This document shows positions 25,189 to 34,018 of a stretch of DNA of 64,000 nt, piece by piece; positions within the stretch are counted from its first letter, which is position 1; each line of letters begins with the position of its first letter. A program made the position numbers and the translations under genes. The DNA comes from an uncultured Christensenellaceae bacterium (GTDB lineage: Bacteria > Bacillota > Clostridia > Christensenellales > Pumilibacteraceae): assembly GCA_910587595.1 (NCBI GenBank), contig CAJULQ010000001.1, positions 124,001 through 188,000 of the forward strand, written 5' to 3'. The notes beneath the pieces are model-generated. The model was not told the DNA's origin. It worked only from the letters and a program-made list of their open reading frames with translations, and ran no database searches.

Positions 25189-26751
25189 TTACGCAAGTTT
25201 TTCGGCAAGTTTCATGAAAACCTCCATAGTGGCCCATGCGTCGTATACGGCACGGTGCGCTCCTTTGTTCTCCACGCCGAAATGCTTGGTAAGCGTGCCG
25301 AGTTTGTAGTTCTTCAAACCGGGATAATATGTTTTGGCCAACGAGAGCGTGTCCATTAGCATGTTGTCGAAATAGATGCACAGCGGCATGCCGTACGCCT
25401 TGATAAAGCCGTAGTCGAATTGTACGTTCTGCCCCACCAATATGGCGCCGTCGGTAAATTTGTAAAAATCGGGCATCACTTCTTCCACGCGCGGTTGTCC
25501 TTTCACGTCGGCGTCTTCTATGTGCGTCAATTTCGTGATGCGTTCGGGAATGGGCATGCACGGATCGATAAACGTGGAAAACGTTTCGGTCACCTTGCCG
25601 TCTTGCACTTTGACCGCGCCGATCTCTATAATCTTATCGAGATCGGGATTGAACCCCGTGGTTTCTATATCGAAAACAACGAACGTTTTACCCAACATAA
25701 ACGGGGGCACGGCAGCGGGCTTTGCCGCCGCCTCGAACAGCGAGTATTGCTTTTCTTCCACGTATTTTTGGGGCAAAACGGTTTTGTAGGCATCGGGCAC
25801 GCGCCGACGCAAGCGGTTGGGCGTAAAGTCTTGCGGCAACGTGCACAAACAAATGTCGTGGATACGAAAGGACAAGGCGCCCTCGCCGCGATAGGTGTCT
25901 TCCTCTATCTTGCCGCGCGCCACGATCTGCTTGCCGGGCAACAACAAGCCGAACATGTCCACCGTTTTTTTGGTAGGAAAATACACGCAAGAGATCTTAC
26001 CGGTATAGTCTTCCAACGAAAACTTGAAAAACTTTTTGTCGGACGGCTGTTCGCCCTCTTTGGGCTTTCGCTGTTGCTCGTAGATCTTGGAGAGCGTTCC
26101 GCACAGCACCGCGTTCTCTTTGGGCGAGGCGTCCTCTATGTAGCCCGCCGGCTCGTAGATGATACGGCCGATGAATTCTTCCACGTTTTGCGGACGGATT
26201 AAACGTCCTTCGTCGGGTCGGTCGAGTTTATACTCGCTCGTTCGCGCCGTGTCGGACGACACCTCCACTTGCGTACTGCCGTGCGAGAGAAGTTCCAAGC
26301 GAATAGCTTCGCAAAAATGCGTATACAAGTAGTCGTCGATCTCGCCGCGAATGTTTTGCAACATGCAATAGTCGTACACGCTTTGCTGTAACACGAGCTG
26401 CAACAAAAACGTATCGTCTTGTTCTTTTCGGCAAGTAATGTCTTTATCGGACAGCGTACCCGCGATCATGGGAAACGCCGATAAAAACGCAAAAAAGTCG
26501 GCTTTGAAAAAGTCGAAATCGAAGTGGCTTTTTTTGAGCTTTATTTGCACGTCCACGTTTTTTTTCAAAATTTTCAAGAGCGTGCTTTCGATATATTCGC
26601 GACGGTCGGCCACCAACCGTTCTTTGTCGGCGGGATAGATAAACGTGTATTCGCAAAAGCACTTGCGCACATTCACGACAACCGAAGAAAGTCTGATAAA
26701 ATCAAACTTGTTTTCGGTGATCTCGTTGAATTTGACAAGTAATTTTTCCAT
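25189..26751 (-). CDS. PolC-derived protein: N-terminus, OB fold and 3'-5' exonuclease, no polymerase
   Basis: At the locus where Firmicutes carry the replicative polymerase polC (upstream of rimP) lies a 520-residue protein. Residues about 1-200 look like PolC N-terminal domains and about 215-310 like the PolC OB fold (SKIYEQQR...KISCVYFPTKK). After a short linker comes a DEDDh exonuclease with Asp361/Glu363 in VVFDIETTG, Asp446 in NVQFDYGF, His499 and Asp504 in HRAVYDA. In PolC this exonuclease is inserted in the PHP domain; here both PHP halves and the polymerase, about 900 residues, are missing. The stop is followed within 30 bases by the rimP promoter, so no remnant follows. It probably acts as a stand-alone proofreading or single-strand DNA nuclease. 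Confidence 0.85.
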   Translation of the reverse strand: MEKLLVKFNEITENKFDFIRLSSVVVNVRKCFCEYTFIYPADKERLVADRREYIESTLLKILKKNVDVQIKLKKSHFDFDFFKADFFAFLSAFPMIAGTLSDKDITCRKEQDDTFLLQLVLQQSVYDYCMLQNIRGEIDDYLYTHFCEAIRLELLSHGSTQVEVSSDTARTSEYKLDRPDEGRLIRPQNVEEFIGRIIYEPAGYIEDASPKENAVLCGTLSKIYEQQRKPKEGEQPSDKKFFKFSLEDYTGKISCVYFPTKKTVDMFGLLLPGKQIVARGKIEEDTYRGEGALSFRIHDICLCTLPQDFTPNRLRRRVPDAYKTVLPQKYVEEKQYSLFEAAAKPAAVPPFMLGKTFVVFDIETTGFNPDLDKIIEIGAVKVQDGKVTETFSTFIDPCMPIPERITKLTHIEDADVKGQPRVEEVMPDFYKFTDGAILVGQNVQFDYGFIKAYGMPLCIYFDNMLMDTLSLAKTYYPGLKNYKLGTLTKHFGVENKGAHRAVYDAWATMEVFMKLAEKLA

Positions 26752-26773
26752 TTCTCTCTTCCGTGTGTCGCGT

Positions 26774-27820
26774 TTATTTTTGCATATATTCTGTTAGCAG
26801 TTGCCGCAAGGCGGGCACGATCTCTTCGTTTCGCACCGTTTTGATCACGGCGCCGCGCGAAAACAGCACCGACTTGCCCACGCCGCCCGCCACGCCGAAG
26901 TCGGCGTCCGACGCCTCGCCCGGCCCGTTTACCACGCACCCCATCACTGCCACTTTGAGCGGGATATCCAAATGCTCGGTGAGCGCCGCCACCTCGTCGT
27001 AAATGGCGGCCAGATCGATATGGCACCGCGAACACGTGGGGCAAGAAACGATCTCGCAGCCTTTGCGCAAGCCGAGCGCCACCAATATATGTTTGGCGGC
27101 CGTTACCTCGGCCACGGGATCGCCCGTGAGCGACACGCGGACGGTATCGCCGATCCCGTCTAATAACAGCGAGCCGATCCCGATAGAGGACTTTACGATG
27201 CCCGCCGTTTTCGCGCCGCTTTCGGTAATACCCAAATGCAACGGATAATCGCACGCATCGTGCAACAAACGGTAGGCTTGCGTACAAATGCGAACGTCCG
27301 ACGCTTTTACCGACACCACCGTGTCGTAAAACCCGAACTTTTCCAAAAGCGCTACGTGTTGCAACGCGCTTTCGCACAGCGCGTTGGCCGTGCGCCCGTA
27401 CCTTTGCGCAATATCTTTTTGTAACGAACCGAGGTTGACGCCCACGCGAATGGGCGTGCCGTTGTGTTTACACACGTCGGTCAGACGCCGCACGTTGTCG
27501 TCCGATCCGATATTGCCGGGATTAAAGCGCACTTTGGCAAATCCCGCGTCGCTGCACGCCGCCGCCAACTTCCAATCGAATTGAATATCCGCCACGAGCG
27601 GCACGCCCGCCGCGGGCAGTATCTTGCGACATGCCGCCAAGTCTTCGTCACTGCACACGGCCAAACGCACCAAGTCGCACCCCGCCGCTTTGAGCGCGCG
27701 GATCTGCGCGAGCGTGGCTTCCGCGTTCGCCGTGGGCGTGTTGGTCATAGATTGCACGGTCACGGGCGCGCCGTCGCCTATCGTGATACCGCCTACGCAA
27801 ACTTTTCTTGTGTGCCGCAT
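26774..27820 (-). CDS. ispG: 4-hydroxy-3-methylbut-2-enyl diphosphate synthase (flavodoxin/ferredoxin), IspG
   Basis: [4Fe-4S] enzyme that reductively opens MEcPP to HMBPP in the MEP route. The 348 residues form a TIM barrel beginning VCVGGITIGDGAPVTVQSMT, with LVADIQFDW and RFNPGNIG. The C-terminal domain holds the cluster ligands in VSCPTCSRC and the third region GCVVNGPGEASDADFG. ATG at 27820 follows GGAGGG. It lies between rseP and the PolC-like gene; proS, usual at this position in Bacillus, is absent. Confidence 0.96.
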   Translation of the reverse strand: MRHTRKVCVGGITIGDGAPVTVQSMTNTPTANAEATLAQIRALKAAGCDLVRLAVCSDEDLAACRKILPAAGVPLVADIQFDWKLAAACSDAGFAKVRFNPGNIGSDDNVRRLTDVCKHNGTPIRVGVNLGSLQKDIAQRYGRTANALCESALQHVALLEKFGFYDTVVSVKASDVRICTQAYRLLHDACDYPLHLGITESGAKTAGIVKSSIGIGSLLLDGIGDTVRVSLTGDPVAEVTAAKHILVALGLRKGCEIVSCPTCSRCHIDLAAIYDEVAALTEHLDIPLKVAVMGCVVNGPGEASDADFGVAGGVGKSVLFSRGAVIKTVRNEEIVPALRQLLTEYMQK

Positions 27821-27832
27821 ATGCCCTCCGCT

Positions 27833-28966
27833 CTACCGCAAAACCATGCCTATGATGTCCACCACGATCACAAACGCAAACAGCAATAACAACCCTACCG
27901 TGTGAATGGTGTTTTCCACGCGGCGATTGATAGGCTTGCCGCGGATCCACTCTATCACGGTAAATATCACTTTGGAGCCGTCTAATGCGGGGATAGGCAA
28001 TAAATTGAACAGACCGAGGTTGGCGGCAATCAAGGGCAACAGCACGAAAATATTGCGCCAATCGGCCGCCGACGCGCTTGCCATCATCCCCACCGTGCCC
28101 ACAGGCCCCGTTAAAGAGGTTATGGCTATCTTACCTGCGATCAGATCGACAAAACTACCCAAGATCGTCCAAGCCATTTTGCCCGTAAACGGCACGCAAT
28201 AAGCAAACGCTTGCCCCACGTTGCCCGCGCGGTAATCGCGCATGGTTTGAATGCCGAATCCCGTATACGTACTGCCGTCTTCTTGCGTGATCTTTTGCAC
28301 GGTCAGTTTTATTTCTCGCGGCGTTGTTTCGCCCTCGCGCAATACCGTAACGGTAAATTCTTTGCCGAGCTGCGCATTAGCCACATAGTCTTCGAACGAG
28401 TGCATCACGTTGATCTTTTTGCCGTTTACCTTGACGATCTCGTCGCCGCTTTGCAGTGCACAATACGGACTACCCGTTTCGGGCGATGTATACACCGTAT
28501 CCACGCGCGGCGTAGCGTATCCCACGATCAGAATGAACAAAAAGGAAAACAGCACTGCCGACACAATGTTGAAAACGCCGCCCGCCAACAAAACGATGAT
28601 GCGTTTCCACGGTTTTTCTTCCGTGAACGAACGCGCGCGTTGTGTAGGTTGCGCCGTTTGCGCCACGGCCTCCGCGTTGCCCGACGGCGCAGCCAATTCC
28701 TCGAACGGCTCGGCGGGCGGCGGCGCGCTTTCCTCTTCGCCCGTTTCGCCCTCGAACGCGCAAAAGCCGCCCAACGGGATCAAACGCAAAGAAAACACTT
28801 CGCCGTTTTTCTTTTTCTTACTGAAAAGTTTGGGGCCGAACCCCACCGAAAACTCGTTGATCTTGAATTTGAGTATCTTGCCCGCAATGTAATGCCCGAA
28901 TTCGTGAATGACCACCATGACAAGCAAAATGACGATCGCAAGAAGAATGTATAAAAATGTTGTCAA
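27833..28966 (-). CDS. rseP: RseP/RasP site-2 intramembrane metalloprotease
   Basis: Membrane zinc protease that cleaves anti-sigma factors and signal peptide remnants inside the membrane. The 377 residues have helix 1 with HExxH in VVIHEFGHYIAG (near 20), a PDZ domain (about 165-235) and the third ligand region NLLPIPALDGSK. A Glu/Pro/Ala-rich insert (about 75-115) lies before the second helix. The start is TTG at 28966, overlapping the dxr stop as TTGA, with GGAG six bases upstream. Confidence 0.95.
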   Translation of the reverse strand: MTTFLYILLAIVILLVMVVIHEFGHYIAGKILKFKINEFSVGFGPKLFSKKKKNGEVFSLRLIPLGGFCAFEGETGEEESAPPPAEPFEELAAPSGNAEAVAQTAQPTQRARSFTEEKPWKRIIVLLAGGVFNIVSAVLFSFLFILIVGYATPRVDTVYTSPETGSPYCALQSGDEIVKVNGKKINVMHSFEDYVANAQLGKEFTVTVLREGETTPREIKLTVQKITQEDGSTYTGFGIQTMRDYRAGNVGQAFAYCVPFTGKMAWTILGSFVDLIAGKIAITSLTGPVGTVGMMASASAADWRNIFVLLPLIAANLGLFNLLPIPALDGSKVIFTVIEWIRGKPINRRVENTIHTVGLLLLFAFVIVVDIIGMVLR

Positions 28967-30105
28967 AACGCGCTCCGTGTTCTTTCATTATAGTCCGTCA
29001 TCAGTTTTTCGTATACGCCGTTGTGCGTGGCAAATATTTCTTCGGGCGTGGCGCAATGCGCAACGGGCGTGGCATACAGCGTTTTTTCCACCAGCTTGCC
29101 GATATCGGTGAACGATATTTTGCCGCGCAAAAAGAGCGCTACCGCCGCCTCGTTGGCCGCATTGAGAATGCAAGACGCATTGCCGCCCATAGCCAAACTT
29201 TGCTTGGCCAACGCGGGCAACGGAAACAACCTTTCTTTGGGGGGCAAAAAGGTAAGCGTTTGCCAAGAAATCGGCTTTATATCGCTCTCTACCCGTTCGG
29301 GATAGGTAAACGCCAACTGTATGGGCAACCGCATATCGGGCGAGGACAACTGCGCGATCACTGCGCCGTCTTTGTATTCCACCATGGAATGCACGATGCT
29401 TTGCGGGTGAATGATATAGTCGATAGACGTTGTGTCGAACAGCCAACGCGCCTCGATGATCTCCAATCCTTTGTTCATCATGGTGGCGCTGTCTACCGAT
29501 ATTTTTTGCCCCATACGCCACGTGGGGTGGTTTATCGCCTCTTTGGGCGTAACGCTATGCAAGCGTTCGGGGTCGGCGTTGTAAAACGGACCGCCGCTCG
29601 CCGTCAACAGCAAACGCCGCACGTCCTCTTTGCGGCCGCTTTGCAAACATTGCCATATGGCCGAATGTTCGCTGTCCACCGGCAAAACAGCCACGTTTTT
29701 CTTTTTGGCGCGCGCTGTTACGATCTCGCCCGCCGCTACCAACGATTCTTTGTTGGCCAGCGCCACCGTCACGCCGTTATCGATGGCCGTGAGCACGCCC
29801 GTTAAACCGACACACCCCACCACCGCCACCAGCACGACGTCGCATGCGACCGACGCCGCCTCGCGCAAACACGCCGCCCCGCATCCAACACGGCAACCGA
29901 GCGCGCTTTTCACTTGCGTATAGTGTTTTTCGTTGGCAATACCCACGTATTCGGGCGAAAACTTTTGCGCTTGCGCCACCAATAGCGACGCGTTGTCGTT
30001 GGCCGTTAACGCGACCACGCGGAATTTATCGGGGTATTTCTCTATGATCTGCAGCGCCTGCGTTCCGATAAAACCGGTACTGCCCAATATGGCTATTCGT
30101 TTCAT
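28963..30105 (-). CDS. dxr: 1-deoxy-D-xylulose 5-phosphate reductoisomerase
   Basis: Second MEP-pathway enzyme, converting DXP to MEP with NADPH. The 380 residues begin with the NADPH motif ILGSTGFIGTQAL, include ALANKESLVAAGE and the metal-site stretch VDSEHSAIWQCL, and the flexible loop region LHSVTPKEAINHPTWRMG. It sits in the uppS-cdsA-dxr-rseP cluster typical of many bacteria. Confidence 0.97.
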   Translation of the reverse strand: MKRIAILGSTGFIGTQALQIIEKYPDKFRVVALTANDNASLLVAQAQKFSPEYVGIANEKHYTQVKSALGCRVGCGAACLREAASVACDVVLVAVVGCVGLTGVLTAIDNGVTVALANKESLVAAGEIVTARAKKKNVAVLPVDSEHSAIWQCLQSGRKEDVRRLLLTASGGPFYNADPERLHSVTPKEAINHPTWRMGQKISVDSATMMNKGLEIIEARWLFDTTSIDYIIHPQSIVHSMVEYKDGAVIAQLSSPDMRLPIQLAFTYPERVESDIKPISWQTLTFLPPKERLFPLPALAKQSLAMGGNASCILNAANEAAVALFLRGKISFTDIGKLVEKTLYATPVAHCATPEEIFATHNGVYEKLMTDYNERTRSAF

Positions 30106-30109
30106 ACGA

Positions 30110-30973
30110 CTATAACATGAGAAAACTCATGTAAATATAGCAAAGCACCGCTACGAACATCATACCGTCGATACGGTCGAGCACGCCGCCGTGCCCCGGC
30201 AAAAGATTACCGTAGTCTTTTATCTCGCACTTGCGTTTGAGCACCGACGCGATCAAGTCGCCCGCTTGATCGAACACCGCGCCCAACAATCCGAGCATAA
30301 CAAAATGCACCACGGTGGCGATCTGTCCGCTCGTGAACAATTGCGCGTGCAACAGACCGTTACGCGCCAACGCATACACGATCATGGCGCCGCCCACACC
30401 GCCGAGCAAGCCGCCCACACCGCCCGACACCGTTTTTTTGGGGCTGATCTTGGGGCAAAGTTTGGGGCCTTTTAAGAGCGACCCCACCAAATAGGCAAAC
30501 GTATCGGTAAGGCAAGATACAAGGAATATCAGCAGTATGGCGCACACGCGATACGCGGGCGCAAAATAATTAAGCCCCAACATATACGACAGAATGGTAA
30601 CGGGATAGATCATGGCAAGCAACGTGCTTGTGGCGTTGCGCATCGTTTTACGCTTGCTGGCGCCGCAATAGATAAAGCAAATCGACGCCATGATAGCCAA
30701 CACGCCGAAATAGCCGGCAACGCCCAATCCCTCTCCCGCATACTTCTCGGTAAAGAAGAAAGCGATATATCCCAAAAATACGTATAGTATCACAAATATG
30801 TCAACCGCGGGCGAGAACTTTTTGGCCACGGCGCGGCACACTTCCATACTGCCGCCCACCGCCACCAACAACACGAAGATATCGAAAAAAACGTCGTGCA
30901 CGTATACGGACAACAGCACCGTGCCAACGTAAATGATCGCAATAAATATAGCCGTTATGGAGCGAGTTTTCAT
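30110..30973 (-). CDS. cdsA: Phosphatidate cytidylyltransferase
   Basis: Integral membrane enzyme that makes CDP-diacylglycerol from CTP and phosphatidic acid for phospholipid synthesis. The 287 residues contain about eight hydrophobic helices and the C-terminal family signature running SVLKRKCEIKD...PGHGGVLDRID. ATG at 30973 (MKTRSITA) overlaps the uppS stop as ATGA. Confidence 0.95.
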   Translation of the reverse strand: MKTRSITAIFIAIIYVGTVLLSVYVHDVFFDIFVLLVAVGGSMEVCRAVAKKFSPAVDIFVILYVFLGYIAFFFTEKYAGEGLGVAGYFGVLAIMASICFIYCGASKRKTMRNATSTLLAMIYPVTILSYMLGLNYFAPAYRVCAILLIFLVSCLTDTFAYLVGSLLKGPKLCPKISPKKTVSGGVGGLLGGVGGAMIVYALARNGLLHAQLFTSGQIATVVHFVMLGLLGAVFDQAGDLIASVLKRKCEIKDYGNLLPGHGGVLDRIDGMMFVAVLCYIYMSFLML

Positions 30974-31674
30974 GATTTCACTTTCCCGAATCGTCGGTCG
31001 CGCGCGGCGTACTCGTGCAAGACTTCGTATAATTGCTTTTTTCCGAATGCCGGCCACAACGTTTTTACAAAAAACAGTTCGCTGTAAGCGCTTTGATACA
31101 GCATGAAGTTGCTCAAACGCGACTCGCCGCCCGTGCGGACGATCAAGTCGGGGTCGGGCATGTCTACCGTATACAACAATCGCGCAAACCGCTCTTCGTC
31201 AACCGCTTTCCCCTCTTGTACCGCTTTGTTTACCGCGCGCAATATCTCGTTACGCGCGCCGTAGTTGAGCGCAATATTGAGCGTGCCGCCGCTGCAAGCT
31301 TTGCTCTTTTGCTTGGCCTCCTCGATAATGGTACGCAAGCTTTGGGGAAAATATGACAAATCGCCCATGGTTACGACGCGCACGTTCTTTTGCAGCATGT
31401 CCGCCAAAAATTCGTTAAAATATTCTTCCATGAGCGCAAACAGCGCATTTACCTCTTCCGTCGGACGGTTTCTGTTTTCGGTGGAAAAAGCATACACCGT
31501 AACATACGGAATCTTAAGCGCAAAGCATTCGTCCACCGTGGCGCGCATGGTTTTCACGCCCTCGCGGTGCCCCGCCTTGCGCGGCAAAAACCGCCGTTTT
31601 GCCCAACGCCCGTTGCCGTCCATGATAAAAGCGATATGTTGCGGTAATTTTTGCGGAACGATCTCAGATCTCAA
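30970..31674 (-). CDS. uppS: Undecaprenyl diphosphate synthase (cis-prenyltransferase)
   Basis: Adds IPP units in cis to farnesyl diphosphate to make the C55 carrier for cell wall synthesis. The protein carries the signature IAFIMDGNGRWAKRR (catalytic Asp), the substrate loop YVTVYAFSTENRNR and the C-terminal DLIVRTGGESRLSNFMLYQ. I place the start at TTG 31674, just inside the frr end, with AAGGAAAC upstream, giving 234 residues; the longer frame upstream is frr sequence. Confidence 0.94.
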   Translation of the reverse strand: MRSEIVPQKLPQHIAFIMDGNGRWAKRRFLPRKAGHREGVKTMRATVDECFALKIPYVTVYAFSTENRNRPTEEVNALFALMEEYFNEFLADMLQKNVRVVTMGDLSYFPQSLRTIIEEAKQKSKACSGGTLNIALNYGARNEILRAVNKAVQEGKAVDEERFARLLYTVDMPDPDLIVRTGGESRLSNFMLYQSAYSELFFVKTLWPAFGKKQLYEVLHEYAARDRRFGKVKS

Positions 31675-32239
31675 GAATTTCCGTTTCCTTGTCTTTGAGC
31701 AGTCTGTCCACCGCCTCGATATGTTTATCGAGCATCTTTTGTACGTCTTTTTCGTAGGCGGCAATATCGTCTTCGGTGATCGCATTGTCTTTTTTGAGCT
31801 TTTTCAATGCGTCCATGGTATCGCGGCGCTCGTTGCGCAACACTACCTTGGTTTCTTCTGCGATCTTTTTGATCTGCTTTATCAGATCTTTGCGGCGCTC
31901 TTCGGTGAGTTGCGGGAACACCAAACGAATGGTTTTGCCGTCGTCGGTGGGATTTATGCCGATATCCGATTCGTTAATCGCCTTTACCACCGCTTTGAGC
32001 ATGCTCGTATCATACAGCGAGATCACCAACATGCGCGCCTCCGGCACCGTGATGGTAGCCATTTGGTTGAGTTGCGTGGGCGTGCCGTAATAATCCACGG
32101 TGATCCTATTGAGCACTTGCGGATTGGCGCGACCGGCGCGTATGGATAAAAACTCCGACTTCAAATGGTCGAACGCCTTAGATAATTTCAACTCGTATTT
32201 ATCGAATTCTTCTTGCACTTGCGGGTTGGATACAGCCAT
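31664..32239 (-). CDS. frr: Ribosome recycling factor
   Basis: Splits the post-termination 70S ribosome with EF-G. The 191 residues show SIRAGRANPQVLNRI, YYGTPTQLNQMATI and IGINPTDDGKTIRLVFPQLTEERR, all family landmarks. ATG at 32239 follows GGAGG. First gene of frr-uppS-cdsA-dxr-rseP-ispG, with its own promoter at 32277-32305. Confidence 0.97.
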   Translation of the reverse strand: MAVSNPQVQEEFDKYELKLSKAFDHLKSEFLSIRAGRANPQVLNRITVDYYGTPTQLNQMATITVPEARMLVISLYDTSMLKAVVKAINESDIGINPTDDGKTIRLVFPQLTEERRKDLIKQIKKIAEETKVVLRNERRDTMDALKKLKKDNAITEDDIAAYEKDVQKMLDKHIEAVDRLLKDKETEILEI

Positions 32240-32276
32240 ACCGACCTCCGATTATCTTTTTTTACTTATTGCAAAC

Positions 32277-32305
32277 AGTATACCAAATTTTACCGTGAAA
32301 CACAA
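32277..32305 (-). promoter_or_regulatory. Sigma-A promoter for frr operon
   Basis: -35 TTGTGT (32305-32300), 17-base spacer, -10 TATACT (32282-32277), right after the pyrH stop. It gives a leader of about 30 bases before frr. Confidence 0.65.
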
Positions 32306-32309
32306 CTGT

Positions 32310-33005
32310 TTAATGAATGATTGTGCCCACTTTTTCGCCCATTGCCGCCCGCACCAATCCGTTTTCGGAATGCAAGCCGAATGCGATGATGGGAATGTTG
32401 TTTTCTTTGCACATCGTGATGCTGGTAATATCCATAAGGTGCAGATCTTTGTTGATCACGTCCATATACGATATCGCATCGTATTTCTTGGCCGACGGAT
32501 TTATTTTGGGATCGCTGTCGTACAGACCGTCGATATTCTTTGCCATCAGCAAAACGTCGGCTTTGATCTCGGCCGCACGCAGCGCCGCGCCCGAATCGGT
32601 GGTAAAATAGGGATTGCCCGTGCCGCACGCAAAGATCACGATGCGCCCGCACTCGAAATGCTTGAGCGCTTTGCGCAATATATACGGCTCGGCCACGGCG
32701 GGAATGCTCAGAGCGGTCTGCACGCGGCAAGCAACGCTTTCTTTTTCGATCGCGTTTTGCAAGGCAAGCGCGTTCATGATCGTGGCCAGCATGCCCATGT
32801 GGTCGGCCGTCACTCTGTCCATGTCGGCGCCTTGTCTACCGCGCCAAAAGTTGCCGCCGCCCACTACCACGGCGATCTGCATGCCTTTTTTGTGCAACGC
32901 CACCAATTGGGAAACAACGTGTTTAACCATGCCCGCATCGATCCCAACGCCTTTTTCGCCCGCCAACGCCTCGCCGCTGATCTTCAACAAAATACGTTTA
33001 TACAT
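32310..33005 (-). CDS. pyrH: UMP kinase
   Basis: Amino acid kinase family enzyme that phosphorylates UMP to UDP. The 231 residues include LLKISGEAL, VVVGGGNFWRGRQG, the UMP-binding TGNPYFTTDSGAALRA and KNIDGLYDSDP. ATG at 33005. It lies downstream of tsf in the usual rpsB-tsf-pyrH-frr order, but behind an intrinsic terminator at 33025-33066. Confidence 0.97.
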   Translation of the reverse strand: MYKRILLKISGEALAGEKGVGIDAGMVKHVVSQLVALHKKGMQIAVVVGGGNFWRGRQGADMDRVTADHMGMLATIMNALALQNAIEKESVACRVQTALSIPAVAEPYILRKALKHFECGRIVIFACGTGNPYFTTDSGAALRAAEIKADVLLMAKNIDGLYDSDPKINPSAKKYDAISYMDVINKDLHLMDITSITMCKENNIPIIAFGLHSENGLVRAAMGEKVGTIIH

Positions 33006-33024
33006 CTTCCACCGTCCTTTCCTT

Positions 33025-33066
33025 ATAAAAACGGGACACCAAAATACATTTGTCGGCGTCCCGCGT
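33025..33066 (-). terminator. Intrinsic terminator between tsf and pyrH
   Basis: Stem GGGACGCC/GGTGTCCC with a 14-base loop, flanked by A-run and T-run (TTTTTAT) on the minus strand. The T-run ends about 20 bases before the pyrH ATG, so pyrH has only a ribosome binding site of its own and needs read-through. Confidence 0.8.
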
Positions 33067-33082
33067 TTTTATTTTTCCGTTG

Positions 33083-34006
33083 TTACTTGTTTTGGATCTT
33101 GGCAACCTCTTCGGCCAAGTTATCCACTTTCTTTTCCAGACCTTCGCCCATTACAAAGCTTGCAAAACGCGCGATCTTCACACCGCAACCCGCTTTCTTG
33201 CCGAAGTCGGCCACGAGCTGCCCCACCGTGATATCGGGATTTTTGACAAATTCTTGCTCGACCAAACAGATCTCTTTGTAGAATTTTTTGATACGACCCG
33301 CGATGATCTTTTCGGCCACGGCCGCCGGCTTGCCTTCGTTCATGGCTTGCACGCGCAAAATTTCTTTTTCGCGCTCGGTGTCTTCGGCGGGCACTTCTTC
33401 GGGATATACGTATTTGGGCGCGCATGCCGCAATGTGCATGGCAATGTCATGGCACACGGTGGCAAACTCTTCGTTGCCTTTCAAGTCTTTGTCGGTTGCC
33501 ACTTCGAGCAACACGCCGATCTTACCGCCCATATGGAGGTAAAACTCTTGCTTGCCGCACTTGGTGGCAAAGCGGATAAAACGACGCACCGAAAGCTTTT
33601 CACCGATCTTGGCGGTGGCGTTGTTAACGAGTTCGGTCACCGTTGCGCCGTCCGCCGTTTTGGACGCAAGCAACGTTTCGAGGTCGGCGGGGTCTTTTTC
33701 CGCCACTTGTTGCGCTACGGCGCGCCCCAATTCCACAAACGGATCGGATTTTGCCACAAAGTCGGATTCGCAGTTCACTTCCGCCAACGCGCCCACTTTG
33801 CCGTCGGCCGACACAAAGGCGGCCACGATCCCCTCGCTCGCAATACGCGACGCTTTTTTCGCGGCAATATTCACGCCTTGTTCGCGCAAATATTCGGCCG
33901 CTTTTTCCATATTGCCGTCGGTGGCTACGAGGGCCTTTTTGCAGTCCATCATGCCCGCGCCGGTCTGTGCTCTCAAATCCGCAACGTCTTTTGCCGTAAA
34001 AGCCAT
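33083..34006 (-). CDS. tsf: Elongation factor Ts
   Basis: Nucleotide exchange factor for EF-Tu. The 307 residues start with the UBA-like domain containing VADLRAQTGAGMMDCKKALV and follow with two dimerisation subdomains; CESDFVAKSDPF and DIAMHIAACAPKYV are recognisable. It lies 12 bases after rpsB in the conserved rpsB-tsf pair. Confidence 0.97.
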   Translation of the reverse strand: MAFTAKDVADLRAQTGAGMMDCKKALVATDGNMEKAAEYLREQGVNIAAKKASRIASEGIVAAFVSADGKVGALAEVNCESDFVAKSDPFVELGRAVAQQVAEKDPADLETLLASKTADGATVTELVNNATAKIGEKLSVRRFIRFATKCGKQEFYLHMGGKIGVLLEVATDKDLKGNEEFATVCHDIAMHIAACAPKYVYPEEVPAEDTEREKEILRVQAMNEGKPAAVAEKIIAGRIKKFYKEICLVEQEFVKNPDITVGQLVADFGKKAGCGVKIARFASFVMGEGLEKKVDNLAEEVAKIQNK

Positions 34007-34018
34007 AGTTCTCTCTCC

